From assembly GCA_027309085.1 (NCBI GenBank), contig DAIDDL010000041.1, positions 1 through 37,760 on the forward strand: a DNA stretch of 37,760 nucleotides. The letters run 5' to 3'. How positions within the stretch are numbered: position 1 is the first letter of the stretch; the number at the start of each line of letters is the position of its first letter. This stretch comes from Sulfobacillus sp. (lineage in GTDB: Bacteria > Bacillota > Sulfobacillia > Sulfobacillales > Sulfobacillaceae). The notes beneath the pieces were generated by a model, which did not search any database, was not told where the DNA came from, and was given only the letters and a program-made list of their open reading frames with translations. Positions 1 through 7,684 of the stretch are shown in pieces. A program made the translations under genes and the position numbers.

Positions 1-91
1 ATTGAAGTTTTTGCGCAATCAATCCGGGCTTCCACCCTTGGGCCTGCAGTAGTTTAATCTGTCGTATCTGGTCGATGGATACCATCTCCAT
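1..91 (-). CDS. istA: IS21-family transposase IstA, N-terminal fragment (continues off the window)
   Basis: Only the first 30 residues are visible. They begin MEMVSIDQIRQIKLLQAQGW, the start of an N-terminal helix-turn-helix domain resembling the one that IS21 IstA proteins use to bind the terminal repeats. The ATG at 91 is preceded by GAGAGGAGACAAAC, a good ribosome site. IstA is the DDE transposase and normally acts with the IstB helper ATPase, which would lie further left. The family call rests on this short stretch and on the repeats upstream; another HTH-type transposase is possible. Confidence 0.6.
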   Translation of the reverse strand, partial: MEMVSIDQIRQIKLLQAQGWKPGLIAQKLQ

Positions 92-144
92 GTTTGTCTC
101 CTCTCGCAAGCTTCTAAACTCTATCGAGAGGAGAAGAATTGGGC

Positions 145-211
145 AAATTCCTCATGATGAAAATGGGGAATTCCGCATGATGAAAATGAGGAATTCTCCT
201 GATGAATTTGG
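145..211. repeat. Three tandem 23 bp repeats in the IS end
   Basis: Two nearly identical 23-base units (146-168 and 169-191, core CATGATGAAAATGRGG) are followed by a shorter, diverged third unit (192-211). They lie between the IstA start and the element end at about 234. IS21 elements carry several copies of a transposase-binding site near each end, so these are the probable IstA sites. A short inverted pair, GTCTA...TAGAC, sits at 211-226. Confidence 0.6.
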
Positions 212-233
212 TCTATTTTATTAGACTACAAAC

Positions 234-893
234 ACGGGAGATTGTGGGGTCGGCAAAACGACGGCGATTCGGCGCTTTGCGGCCACGTTGGATACCGCCC
301 GCTATCAGGTGCTCTATGTGGCGGATTCGCGGCTGACTCCCCGGATTTTTTATAAAGGGCTCTTAGAGCAACTCGGCTGTGAGGCGTCCTTCTACCGGGG
401 CGACGCCAAACGTCAACTGCAACACGAAGTGGAGCGCCTGCGCGCGATTCACCACATTCAGCCGGTCGTGATTGTCGATGAAGCCCATTTATTGGACCGG
501 GAAATGCTGGAAGAGATTCGCTTCGTCTTGAATTTTCAGATGGACTCCCAAAGTCCGATGGCCTTAATTTTGGTCGGCCAAACCGAACTCGGGGCCCGCA
601 TTCGGTTACAATCCTTCGCGGCCATTCATCAGCGGATGGATCTGCAATGCCGACTGGGCTATTGGGACCGCTCCCAAGTCGCGGCGTACATCGCCGCCCA
701 GCTTCAATATGCGGGCGTCTCCCATGCGCTCTTTTCGGAGGGGGCCATCGACAGCCTCTATCGCTACTCGAGTGGCGCCGCCCGCTTAATCAACAAAGCC
801 TGTACCCACTGTTTGCTCTACGGCGCACAAAATGGACAGCGCGTCATTGATGAACCGATTGTCACGCGCGTCATTCAAGGGGAACTCGCCTGA
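234..893 (+). pseudogene. ExeA/TniB-like AAA+ ATPase of a transposon, 5' end removed by the IS21 insertion
   Basis: The open frame begins at the IS junction with TGDCGVGKTTAIRRF, a Walker A motif, and has an in-frame TAG just upstream inside the IS. Walker B is PVVIVDEAHLLD, followed by the sensor-like LILVGQTEL. These features match the ExeA/TniB/IstB-like ATPases that serve as transposition helpers. Relatives usually carry about 40-50 residues before Walker A, and those are missing here. A TTG at 288 could start translation, but the product would lack the P-loop and should not bind ATP. The partner transposase would have been to the left. The gene is therefore called broken. Confidence 0.75.
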
Positions 894-946
894 GCGCCCG
901 GCACGGCGGTGCCGGCAAGCTGATCGGGCAAAAGGAGGAATCGACG

Positions 947-1411
947 ATGTCATTTTATTCGGTACCCCGCTTCACCGCGTCCGCCTATCAGAGTTATGGG
1001 TTGCAGCGTCGCCCATGGGCCATCGTCCGCGATGCGGACGGATTTCCCGCCGAGGCCATTAATGGCTATCTGCAGTACGCCGCCTGGCAAGATGAACCCC
1101 CCAGGCGTGTCCGCAATGATGCGCGGGGACTCGCCGCCGCGGCGGCGTGGCTAGAGACGATCAGGCGCCCATGGGCCACGGCCGACCTCGATATCTGGGC
1201 CACTTACTGCGAAGACCTGGTGTATGAACGATGGGAATTATCGCCCCAACGCGCCTACCACGTGGTCGAAACCCTGCATCGTGTCTATGCGTTTTGGCAC
1301 TGGCAAGATCCGCACGCGATACCCTGGCAACCCTTTCCCGCCACGCAACCGGATCGGGTGGCCTGGGTCCAATCGATTCTCACCCGGACGGATCGTGAAC
1401 CGTACCGATGA
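947..1411 (+). CDS. Unrecognised 154-residue protein downstream of the transposon ATPase
   Basis: An ATG with a strong site (AAAGGAGGAATCGACG) begins a soluble, Trp- and Arg-rich protein. Segments such as INGYLQYAAW, AAAAAWLETIRRPWATADL and YHVVETLHRVYAFWHW are helical and loosely resemble the core-binding (SAM-like) domain of tyrosine recombinases. No catalytic residues are present. It starts 53 bases after the ATPase fragment in the same direction, so it was probably part of the same mobile element. A resolvase-like accessory factor or a free-standing DNA-binding domain are the likeliest roles, but the family is not identified. Confidence 0.55.
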   Translation: MSFYSVPRFTASAYQSYGLQRRPWAIVRDADGFPAEAINGYLQYAAWQDEPPRRVRNDARGLAAAAAWLETIRRPWATADLDIWATYCEDLVYERWELSPQRAYHVVETLHRVYAFWHWQDPHAIPWQPFPATQPDRVAWVQSILTRTDREPYR

Positions 1412-1450
1412 GGGATGATGCGAGAAGGTCCTGAGCCGGAGACCCTCTGC

Positions 1451-1498
1451 ACTCGGGGAAAACGTTCGCCCCAAAAACGGCGAACGTTTTCCCCGAGT
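1451..1498. terminator. Perfect 20 bp hairpin after the 947-1411 gene
   Basis: Arms ACTCGGGGAAAACGTTCGCC (1451-1470) and its exact reverse complement (1479-1498) flank an 8-base loop. There is no run of T on either side, so it is not a textbook intrinsic terminator. It may still end transcription, protect an mRNA end, or be a recombination or transposon-end palindrome. It lies 40 bases after the stop codon. Confidence 0.5.
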
Positions 1499-1594
1499 CC
1501 CGGCCCAAAGGGCCGAAATCTGTGAATTCCTCAATTCGTGCTCCAACGAAGACAGAGGGTGCATCAATGCGACGAAAGCGACCGAAATGCTCAG

Positions 1595-1621
1595 CGGGCT
1601 GATTGCCAGCCCGGTTTTTTT
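1595..1621 (+). terminator. Intrinsic terminator
   Basis: A 7 bp stem (CGGGCTG/CAGCCCG) with a 5-base loop is followed by GG and seven T. The form is classical for rho-independent termination on the plus strand. It ends transcription coming from the mobile-element genes to the left. Confidence 0.65.
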
Positions 1622-2303
1622 CGTAAAAGGGCTCCTCCGGAAAACCAGCCCGAACGCAACTCCCCCCGACCATTATTGCTATGGGACACGGATCATGGCA
1701 TCGGGTACGGTTGGTCACTCGTACCAGCAAAAGCCGGACAGCGGAACGCATCAATTTCTAGACACTATTGCCAAGCAGCAACATTCTGCAAAATCCTCAC
1801 ATCCCGAAAGGTCTGCCGACACTGCGGGAAATTCGAACAGCCTAATAACGACTGAGTCCCCCGCTTGCGCAGAATTAAGTGCCCTGTCTGGCAGCGTGGA
1901 CAGGGAGGACCATTCTGGGACACTGTCAAGGCCACAAATACTGGACCATTCAGCGGTCCGCGGACCGCTCCCCTCTATGAATGTACCCAGTGCCATCATC
2001 AAACATCGGTCATTGGGGACACAAAAATCCCTCAGGCCACCGTTGTTGAAAGAGATATTCCCAGGCAGGCCTCGTCAGTTGGAAATTCGTCCTGCCAATC
2101 CAAGATTGTCATCACGACACCATCCAGCAAAGGAAATCACCTATATTATAGAAAGTTCCCTCCACTTTCCGGTCTAAACCTGAGTTATCGGAGGATGTGT
2201 GTTCCAGATTTAGACCTCCAACGAATCACGAACGGATGCACCGGGATCCCAATCGATTCGCGAAACTTTAGACAGCATTCCTCGACTTGTTTCGCCACAT
2301 TTC
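1622..2303 (+). pseudogene. Decayed DNA with a relic of an IS1595/ISXO2-type transposase
   Basis: No intact gene is present. Around 1865-2030 one frame reads IKCPVW, then PLYECTQCHHQTSV at about 1970-2010. This resembles the N-terminal zinc-ribbon of IS1595-type transposases (CPxC ... YxCxxCxxQTS). The first CxxC has lost its second cysteine (CPVW), and the similarity stops soon after 2020. The DDE-type core cannot be found in any frame. The stretch looks like an old, degraded insertion; the rest of it shows nothing recognisable. Confidence 0.4.
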
Positions 2304-2349
2304 TTGACAGAAGTCAATAGTTGAAGTTACACTTTACTGTGTTTAATAT
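2304..2349 (+). promoter_or_regulatory. Promoter of the diguanylate cyclase gene with an adjacent inverted repeat
   Basis: TTGAAG (2321-2326) and TAATAT (2344-2349) are separated by exactly 17 bases, a good sigma-A type promoter. Directly upstream lies TTGACAGAAGTCAA (2304-2317), an inverted repeat with 5 bp arms that could bind a regulator. Transcription would start only a few bases before the coding region, giving a very short leader. Confidence 0.5.
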
Positions 2350-2363
2350 GGGGGAATGTACCG

Positions 2364-3320
2364 ATGGGTGAGGACACATCTCCAGTCAACAAGGGGCAAG
2401 CGGAACTTTTTGGTGATGGAGAGATCTATCGATTGATTGTGGAACATACCCGCGATCTGATACGCGTGATTGACGTCAACTTTAACTTCTTATACGTCTC
2501 GCCTTCTCACGAACCGTTATTAGGCTACACGGCGGATGAACTGATGCATACCTCCGGACTAAACATCTTACACCCCGATGATAGAGAGCTCGCCGTATCA
2601 ATGCAGCGAGAAATGGTATCCAAAGATATATCTATGGATGGATTGTTTCGCTTTAGGTGCAAAAATGGACAGTGGGTTACGCTGGAAACTCGGGGCAAGT
2701 CCCTGGTTAAAGACGGGAAAATCGTAGGCGTGGTCACGATTGGCCGGGATGTTACCGAACGACTGCGGATGGAGCAGGAGTTAAGAGCCTACCAAGAGCA
2801 ATTACGATTTCTAGCGTTTCACGATTCACTCACAGGCCTGCCAAACCGCGCCCTATTTTTTGACCGCACCACCCAAGCCATGGAAGATGCGAAACGCAAC
2901 GGACATGGCATCTCGACGATGTTTATCGATTGTGATGACTTCAAGCAGTTTAACGATGCATACGGTCATGACGTTGGGGATGAGGTGGTAAAGGAGTTGG
3001 GCTGGCGGCTTTCCAATTCTATCCGCCGCAGTGACACTGTGGCTCGTTTGGGCGGTGATGAGTTTATTGTACTGTTGCCCTATCTTACGTCTCAAGACGA
3101 TGTTCACGAAGTGGTACAACGGATCCTGCAAGCTACCAGGACTATGTGGAAAATAAAAGGCTATGAACTCCAACTAACGGTAAGCATAGGGATTGCCACC
3201 TTCCCCACGGATGGAATGGACGCGAGGACTTTGATCAGGCACGCAGATAAAGCATTATACGACGCAAAACAACAGGGGAAAAACACCTATATGTTTTATG
3301 ATGCCTTGGCAGAAGTTTAA
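2364..3320 (+). CDS. PAS-GGDEF diguanylate cyclase
   Basis: This 318-residue cytosolic protein should make cyclic di-GMP from two GTP. A PAS sensor domain covers about residues 20-135 (DLIRVIDVNFNFLYVSPS ... GRDVTERLRMEQEL). A short coiled linker leads to a GGDEF domain from DSLTGLPNR (154-162) to the end. The signature is intact as GGDEF (230-234), and an RxxD inhibitory site (RRSD, 221-224) lies five residues before it, so product inhibition is expected. No EAL domain or membrane segment is present. The PAS ligand is unknown. The gene has its own promoter and stands alone among mobile-element debris. Its base composition is less GC-rich than the genes further right, which suggests transfer. 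Confidence 0.9.
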   Translation: MGEDTSPVNKGQAELFGDGEIYRLIVEHTRDLIRVIDVNFNFLYVSPSHEPLLGYTADELMHTSGLNILHPDDRELAVSMQREMVSKDISMDGLFRFRCKNGQWVTLETRGKSLVKDGKIVGVVTIGRDVTERLRMEQELRAYQEQLRFLAFHDSLTGLPNRALFFDRTTQAMEDAKRNGHGISTMFIDCDDFKQFNDAYGHDVGDEVVKELGWRLSNSIRRSDTVARLGGDEFIVLLPYLTSQDDVHEVVQRILQATRTMWKIKGYELQLTVSIGIATFPTDGMDARTLIRHADKALYDAKQQGKNTYMFYDALAEV

Positions 3321-3625
3321 GGGGTTATTGTCACAGAGATCATCTGCTCAATCTTCCAGCGCTGTGCGGCTTTGCGCTTAGAGGAACATAAAATGTGCAG
3401 AAGCAACCTCCTCGGTGGCCGAGTGCATATCGCTCGTTTAACACCAAGACTTATACCAGGGCAGAGCCTCCCCCGCAAGTGCCTGCGAAATCCCCCTCTT
3501 TGTACGAGCGCCATTTTGTCGATATTCAACAACATGCATCCCCAGATAAGTCAGGTGTGCGCCTGTAAGCAACGCCGCTCGGCGTACGCAGGCCATACGT
3601 AACCGGGCCGTTTCCCCTGGGAAAC
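3321..3625. other. Gap without a gene
   Basis: About 300 bases with no coding frame that could be supported on either strand. The last part runs into the recombinase fragment that follows and may be its decayed upstream half, but no recombinase motif is readable there. Confidence 0.4.
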
Positions 3626-4015
3626 TTGGCGCGTAAACACCTCTTAGTCTGGAAAGAACGGGCGACGGCCGAGGGTTGGGTGGGGCCGGGCCAACCGGTT
3701 CTCGTCAGTCAAAAAGGCCGGCCCCTAAGTGTGCGGTCGGTGCAGCGCGTGAGGACAGAATGGGGACAGCGGCTGAATTGGCCCGTTCTCACTTATCACA
3801 CGCTGCGGCATACCTATGGGTCACGGCTCGTGAATGACTTGGGCGTGCCGCTTCCCACGGTGGCGCGGATGATGGGCCATCTTCGGAAAAACGGCGACCC
3901 CAATATCGCCACCACGGCCCGGTATGCTCTCCCCCATACGGAAGCCTTACACCAAGCGGCCGATGCGATCGACTACGATGATGAGAGTTCGGACACCCCA
4001 TTATTGCAGGAATGA
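3626..4015 (+). pseudogene. Tyrosine recombinase (phage integrase family), C-terminal fragment
   Basis: The readable part is the C-terminal half of an integrase catalytic domain. It contains LTYHTLRHTYGSRLV (the H-x-x-R box), then VPLPTVARMMGHLRKNGDPNIATTARYA with the conserved GH and the tyrosine nucleophile region. The N-terminal core-binding domain and the first catalytic Arg are missing, and the only start is a TTG with no clear ribosome site. An isolated 129-residue product would not be an active recombinase. It is best read as a remnant. The gene at 947 may be a piece of a related protein, but the two cannot be joined by sequence here. Confidence 0.7.
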
Positions 4016-4037
4016 TGATGCTTATGAATGGCAGAGC

Positions 4038-4073
4038 AAAAGGGGACCATCGTGACAACCGAAAAGGGGACCA
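4038..4073. repeat. Two copies of AAAAGGGGACCA, an IS-end-like motif
   Basis: The 12-base motif occurs at 4038-4049 and 4062-4073, a spacing of 24 bases. Repeats of this kind are seen at ends of IS21-type elements, and a larger repeat begins just after. No transposase gene accompanies it here, so it may be a leftover end. Confidence 0.35.
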
Positions 4074-4084
4074 GGGACAGGGTA

Positions 4085-4418
4085 TCATATTTGCCTTTTC
4101 TGTAGGGTATCCTCTGAAAAAAATGTAGCGGGGCCGGTGCCTGAGGAACCGATTCCGAGGCCTAGCGAGGTTCTGACATGGAGAATGGTCACGCATCGGA
4201 GCCGCAAGAGACTCATGTCGGCGAGGAAATGTCCCACATTCCGGTATGAGAGGCGGTGTCGCGTCGCGGATTGTCCCACTTGTGGGCCAATCTGACCAAA
4301 GTTCCTCGAATTTGGAGGCGATTTCCCGCATCTACTGCACTCGGAATCCGTGGGGGCGGATTCCGCCGAGATGCACTGGGCCCCGCCCCACGCGCTCCGT
4401 CTCCCCTGGGCACTTTCG
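4085..4418. repeat. Direct repeat, copy 1 (~335 bp unit)
   Basis: The stretch from TCATATTTGCCTTTTCTGTA to CACTTTCG is repeated directly behind itself at 4421-4755 with only scattered substitutions. Internal marks include GTAGCGGGGCCGGTGCCTGA and a near-palindrome around GATTGTCCCACTTGTGGG, imperfect in this copy. No plausible gene is encoded: open frames on both strands are a by-product of high GC and are not shared in frame between the copies. Its origin is unknown; remnants of IS21-like non-coding ends are one option. Confidence 0.8.
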
Positions 4419-4420
4419 AC

Positions 4421-4755
4421 TCATATTGGCTTTTTCTGTAGGGTATCCTCTGAAAAAAATGTAGCGGGGCCGGTGCCTGAGGAACCGATTCCGAGGCCTA
4501 GCGAGGTTCTGGCCTGGAGAATGGTCACGCATCGGAGCCGCAGGGGACTCATGTCGGCGAGGAGATGTCCCACATTCCGGTATGAGAGGCGGTGTCGCGT
4601 CGCGGATTGTCCCACTTGTGGGACAATCTGACCAAAGTTCCTCGAATTTGGAGGCGATTTCCGGCATCCCCTGCACTCGGAACCCGTGGGGGGCGGATTC
4701 CGCCGAGATGCACTGGGCCCCGCCCCACGCGCTCCCTCTCCCCTGAGCACTTTCG
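4421..4755. repeat. Direct repeat, copy 2 (~335 bp unit)
   Basis: This is the second copy of the tandem repeat, offset by 336 bases from the first. It holds the perfect palindrome GATTGTCCCAC-TT-GTGGGACAATC. The motif GTCCCAC also occurs twice nearby, at about 4568 and 4914. The copies differ by point changes and by a one-base length difference in a G run, so the duplication is recent but not new. Confidence 0.8.
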
Positions 4756-5285
4756 GCCATGGGGCCCCTGCGAAGATCCTGCGGAAAATTTCGTGGCCCT
4801 TCAAGTGCCCGGGGTCTTCGTGTTCCGAGGCATTGATGAGGATGCCGCCGGGCACAGGTTCCTGTTCCTGCGCGCCCTCGAGACCTCCGAGAGCCATGGG
4901 GGGCGCCGCGGTGTCCCACTTTGCGGAGGGATGACGGTCGCCGGGGGATTTCGTTGTCCCCCCAGGGAGACAAAGCGAGGGGAGGATCACGATCTGCGCG
5001 ACGAAACGCGCACGAGTCCCAGGCGTGTGTGGCACCAGCGGAGTGGGACGGGCCGGGATCCGCAAAAGAATCCCCCCCTTCCCTCGGGGTTTCGTGACGC
5101 CGCGTTCGGGGCGGCGACATCAAAACCCCGAGGCCCAGCCCGCAGGGCTGTTCCCGATGTCGATCCCTCCTCGGCTGGCCACCTCGAGCCTTCCCGGCGA
5201 GATCCACGCACCATGGCGCTCACGGCCCTGATGAGGGATAATCGAGAGAGATCGAAACCACGCGGCTCCGGCCTCGGGGAAGAGG
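4756..5285. other. GC-rich stretch without a supported gene
   Basis: About 530 bases following the tandem repeats. Long open frames exist on both strands, but they overlap one another, lack ribosome sites and resemble no family. One further GTCCCACTTTGCGGAGGGAT segment at about 4913 suggests that this is more of the same repeat-associated, possibly IS-derived, non-coding DNA. Confidence 0.4.
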
Positions 5286-5630
5286 TCAGAGCCGCGTGAG
5301 GAGATCAGGATACGTGCCGAGGCGGACGCGGTTAAGGCGTCTTCCGATCGGGTGGGGGCGATCCGCTTGACCCCAGTGACCAATCATTTGGTGTAATTGC
5401 TGGACCGCCTGTTGCTCCGCCAACGTGAGCATCGTGCCGCCGTTCCGGAGCAACTCGGCGGCATCAGGTCGACCCGGGACGGTCGTCCCGGCTTGCGCAT
5501 CGATCGCCTGGGCAATGGCCGAAATCCAGGTGGCAATCACGCGGGCGGGAGTCGTCTGCGTCAGAAAGGACAGATACCGCAGATCCTCGACCACCGTTTC
5601 GGGGAGCCGATAGGTCACATGCTGGCTCAT
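5286..5630 (-). CDS. Small ribbon-helix-helix-like protein
   Basis: The 114-residue protein begins MSQHVTYRLPETVVEDLRYL, a strand followed by a helix, then TPARVIATWISAIAQAIDAQ. This pattern fits the CopG/Arc ribbon-helix-helix fold, in which dimers bind DNA. The start at 5630 is preferred over an upstream start at 5753 because GAGGAGGTGCCGTC precedes it and the extra 41 residues are low-complexity. Such proteins are often antitoxins or plasmid/element copy regulators, but no toxin partner adjoins. The C-terminal half is not recognised. Confidence 0.55.
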   Translation of the reverse strand: MSQHVTYRLPETVVEDLRYLSFLTQTTPARVIATWISAIAQAIDAQAGTTVPGRPDAAELLRNGGTMLTLAEQQAVQQLHQMIGHWGQADRPHPIGRRLNRVRLGTYPDLLTRL

Positions 5631-5825
5631 GACGGCACCTCCTCGGGCGGGCGGCCTGCTCCCCGCGGAGCGGTGTGCCGCGCGTGGGCTTCCCGGAACC
5701 GGTAGCACAGCACCATTCAGTGTGCGAAGTGCTTGACTGCTTAGCTTCACCATCGTTACCCTGTTGTCGCTTCTGTGTCAATGTCAGGGCTCTTCGCGTT
5801 TCTCAGTGCAGATGGGGGCACACAT

Positions 5826-5848
5826 TATAATTCATGGGTGCCCCCATG
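5826..5848 (+). promoter_or_regulatory. Perfect -10 box followed by a short palindrome
   Basis: TATAAT (5826-5831) lies directly before CATGGG-TGCC-CCCATG (5833-5848). The -35 region is weak, so an activator or an alternative element may be required. The palindrome would overlap the transcription start and could be an operator. The next gene starts about 120 bases downstream. Confidence 0.35.
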
Positions 5849-5968
5849 GTAAAATGCTGGTAGCGGCAATTCATGCGTGCTCATCGGGGTGGCCGATCTG
5901 CCTCCCGTTGTGCGACTGTGAATCTTGCCGGAAGATATCGTAAATTCGGGTACTCAGGGAGGCGGGTT

Positions 5969-6517
5969 ATGCCGTTTGATGATGGCAGTGCCAGTGAAAA
6001 GTACGAAGCCCTTCGCGCGGCAGGATATTTATTTCTCGATGAGTTGTTTGATGCCGTGAATGAGGTGATAGCCACTACTAGCCATGAGCCGCTCCTGTCC
6101 TGGCTCCCGGGCCAGTTCTCCCAGCACTACACTCCCTTTTTCGCCAAACGATTTCTGGTGTGTGCCATCTCCGTCACCGGCATGATTGACCAGTGGGATG
6201 GGGAGTCCGTGGTGGCTAGCTGCACGGCCGAAGCCCTCGTCGTGCGAGCGCTGATCCAGACAGCGCAAAGTCTTGTGGCGCTCGAGGCCGAGGCCAACGG
6301 GCGCAAGCCTACTGCTGATGCCGACGCACTTGATTTTTCTCTATTTGAGGAACTCATGCTGCCTGACACCGACGTGGAGTGGCTGTTTGATCCCGCCTAC
6401 GACGGAATCGAAGACACGGAAATCGCACAGAGCCAAGGCATGATGCTGCGGCCCGAAGACTGGTTCACACCGTACATCGGGCCCGGATGGATTCATCCCT
6501 ATTGCCGCCTATCGTAA
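5969..6517 (+). CDS. Unrecognised acidic 182-residue protein
   Basis: The ATG at 5969 follows AGGGAGGCGGGTT; an earlier in-frame start at 5873 adds an Arg-rich stretch without a ribosome site. The product MPFDDGSASEKYEALRAAGY is soluble and acidic, mostly helical up to residue 130, with a tail rich in Asp, Glu, Trp and Pro (EDWFTPYIGPGWIHPYCRLS). No transmembrane segment or catalytic motif is seen. It stands alone, with a TATAAT promoter element upstream. The function is unknown. Confidence 0.6.
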   Translation: MPFDDGSASEKYEALRAAGYLFLDELFDAVNEVIATTSHEPLLSWLPGQFSQHYTPFFAKRFLVCAISVTGMIDQWDGESVVASCTAEALVVRALIQTAQSLVALEAEANGRKPTADADALDFSLFEELMLPDTDVEWLFDPAYDGIEDTEIAQSQGMMLRPEDWFTPYIGPGWIHPYCRLS

Positions 6518-6668
6518 GCAATACCGCCGACCGCTGGCACATGTCAACCCGGTTTCGCTGAATAACCCCCGGGGCCGGCACCCACTGGCTGCTTGCTGCC
6601 GACCCCGCCAGAGGGCTTGCCATGGATCTTGCCCTCCATCCAAGTACCGGGAGTGGCATTAGTGGCAT

Positions 6669-7195
6669 CTATTCCGGCCTCTCCAGGATTTTCGCCATCA
6701 GATATTCATCCGCAAACCCGCCACCGCTGTAGCCAATGGATTTCCGGTGAAGGCCCTCCACCACAAAACCCATTTTATGATATAAGCCGACCGCCCGCCG
6801 ACCGCCCGCCGATTGCCCACCATGACGGTAAGTTCGAGCCGGATAATTTCGCGCTGGAGCGCCCACTCTTCCATCCCTTGGAACAGCCGCGTTCCTAACT
6901 TCTGGTTCCAATAAGCCTGGCGGATGCCAACCACCACTAGGGCCGAATGGGACAACCGTCTGGCGTGGTTTCCCTTAATACGCAGAAACCCTACCAGTTG
7001 GGTCTCGTCTTCCACTACCCAGAACTCACTCTGATGTTGATCTATAAAAGGGGCTATCCTCTTCTCCCAGTCGGAAACCGCTCCGGACAGTTCTCCCGGC
7101 TCCATCAGCATGAATGGCGTTTCCCGATCGAGCTGATCTTGCAGGTCACGGAATTTCTCGGCATCTGTCAGGCGGACCGGACGAATCTCAGCCAT
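6669..7195 (-). pseudogene. GNAT N-acetyltransferase, frameshifted by an 11 bp duplication
   Basis: Two overlapping frames together form one complete GNAT protein of about 170 residues. The first (from 7195) reads MAEIRPVRLTDAEKFRDLQ ... LVVVGIRQAYWNQKLGTRLF ... LELTVMVGNRRAVG. The second continues VGLYHKMGFVVEGLHRKS ... DEYLMAKILERPE. The frame is lost where the 11-base unit GACCGCCCGCC is present twice (6789-6810). Removing one copy restores GNRRAVGLYHKMGF, the normal end of the acetyl-CoA fold. The family resembles RimI/RimL-like acetyltransferases with unknown substrate. As written, the product would carry a wrong C-terminus and probably be inactive. Confidence 0.85.
6789..6810. repeat. 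11 bp tandem duplication inside the GNAT gene
   Basis: GACCGCCCGCC occurs twice back to back (6789-6799, 6800-6810). Because 11 is not a multiple of three, the extra copy shifts the reading frame. Slipped-strand pairing at such a unit could also remove it again. Confidence 0.9.
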
Positions 7196-7301
7196 CCCCC
7201 TCGCACCTCCCTATTTGGTCCGTCAGCCGGTCCGCAATCCTCAACAGGTCGCAGCAACAGTACAGCAAGCAGACACTTCTCGCTGCGCCTGGCCCCACGA
7301 A

Positions 7302-7532
7302 TTAAAGTGACTCCAGTTTGTCTGGTGATGCCGGAACACTAAATTTCCCTTGGTAACGCTGGATTCCGCAACCGCCCCCGCTGGCTGATACATGTCCAGC
7401 GAAGCTGGTGGCCAATGACAGCATAGTCACCGGAAGCGCTGCAAGCGCCACTGGAATCAGCAGCGGCCCCAAGATCTTGATTTCTGTTCCATGAGGCCGG
7501 CCCTGCCGTATACAGGATGGGACATTCATCAT
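7302..7532 (-). CDS. Possible small membrane protein, perhaps a fragment
   Basis: A 76-residue frame begins ATG ATG after GAAAGGGCGGAATGCG. It has one hydrophobic segment (ILGPLLIPVALAALPVTMLS) followed by a short Gly/Cys-containing tail. The length and the abrupt end suggest either a tiny anchored peptide or the N-terminus of a truncated cell-wall hydrolase. The rest of the gap 7196-7684 shows no gene or clear signal. Confidence 0.3.
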   Translation of the reverse strand: MMNVPSCIRQGRPHGTEIKILGPLLIPVALAALPVTMLSLATSFAGHVSASGGGCGIQRYQGKFSVPASPDKLESL

Positions 7533-7684
7533 CGCATTCCGCCCTTTCGCAGCCGTTGCAATCCCATTAGCAGCACGGACTCCCTGGTGAGATAAAGAGG
7601 GCGCCCACTTTCATTCTTCAAACTACGCCATTTTCATCAACCCGTCTACAGGCAGGACTGTGTCTTGACGGGCATGCCTAGCGG

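Larger units (their letters stand above)
1..234 (-). mobile_element. End of an IS21-family insertion sequence
   Basis: The segment holds the start of an IstA-like gene reading out of the window, preceded by an untranslated terminal region with tandemly repeated sequence, as is usual for IS21-type elements. Read on the minus strand the element seems to begin 5'-TGTTTG at 234, matching the family's TG...CA ends. The DNA just beyond 234 runs straight into the middle of an ATPase coding frame, so this is taken as the insertion point. The other end and any target-site duplication lie outside the window. The boundary is inferred from the reading frame, not from a visible duplication. Confidence 0.6.

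Noticed and set aside
145-211. Short regular repeats as a CRISPR array
   Set aside because: The units are directly adjacent with no spacers and lie at an IS end; no cas gene is present.
4332-5207. Long minus-strand open frames (291 and 214 residues) across the tandem repeats
   Set aside because: They overlap one another in different frames, have no ribosome site, and the repeat copies are not read in the same frame. High GC explains the lack of stops.
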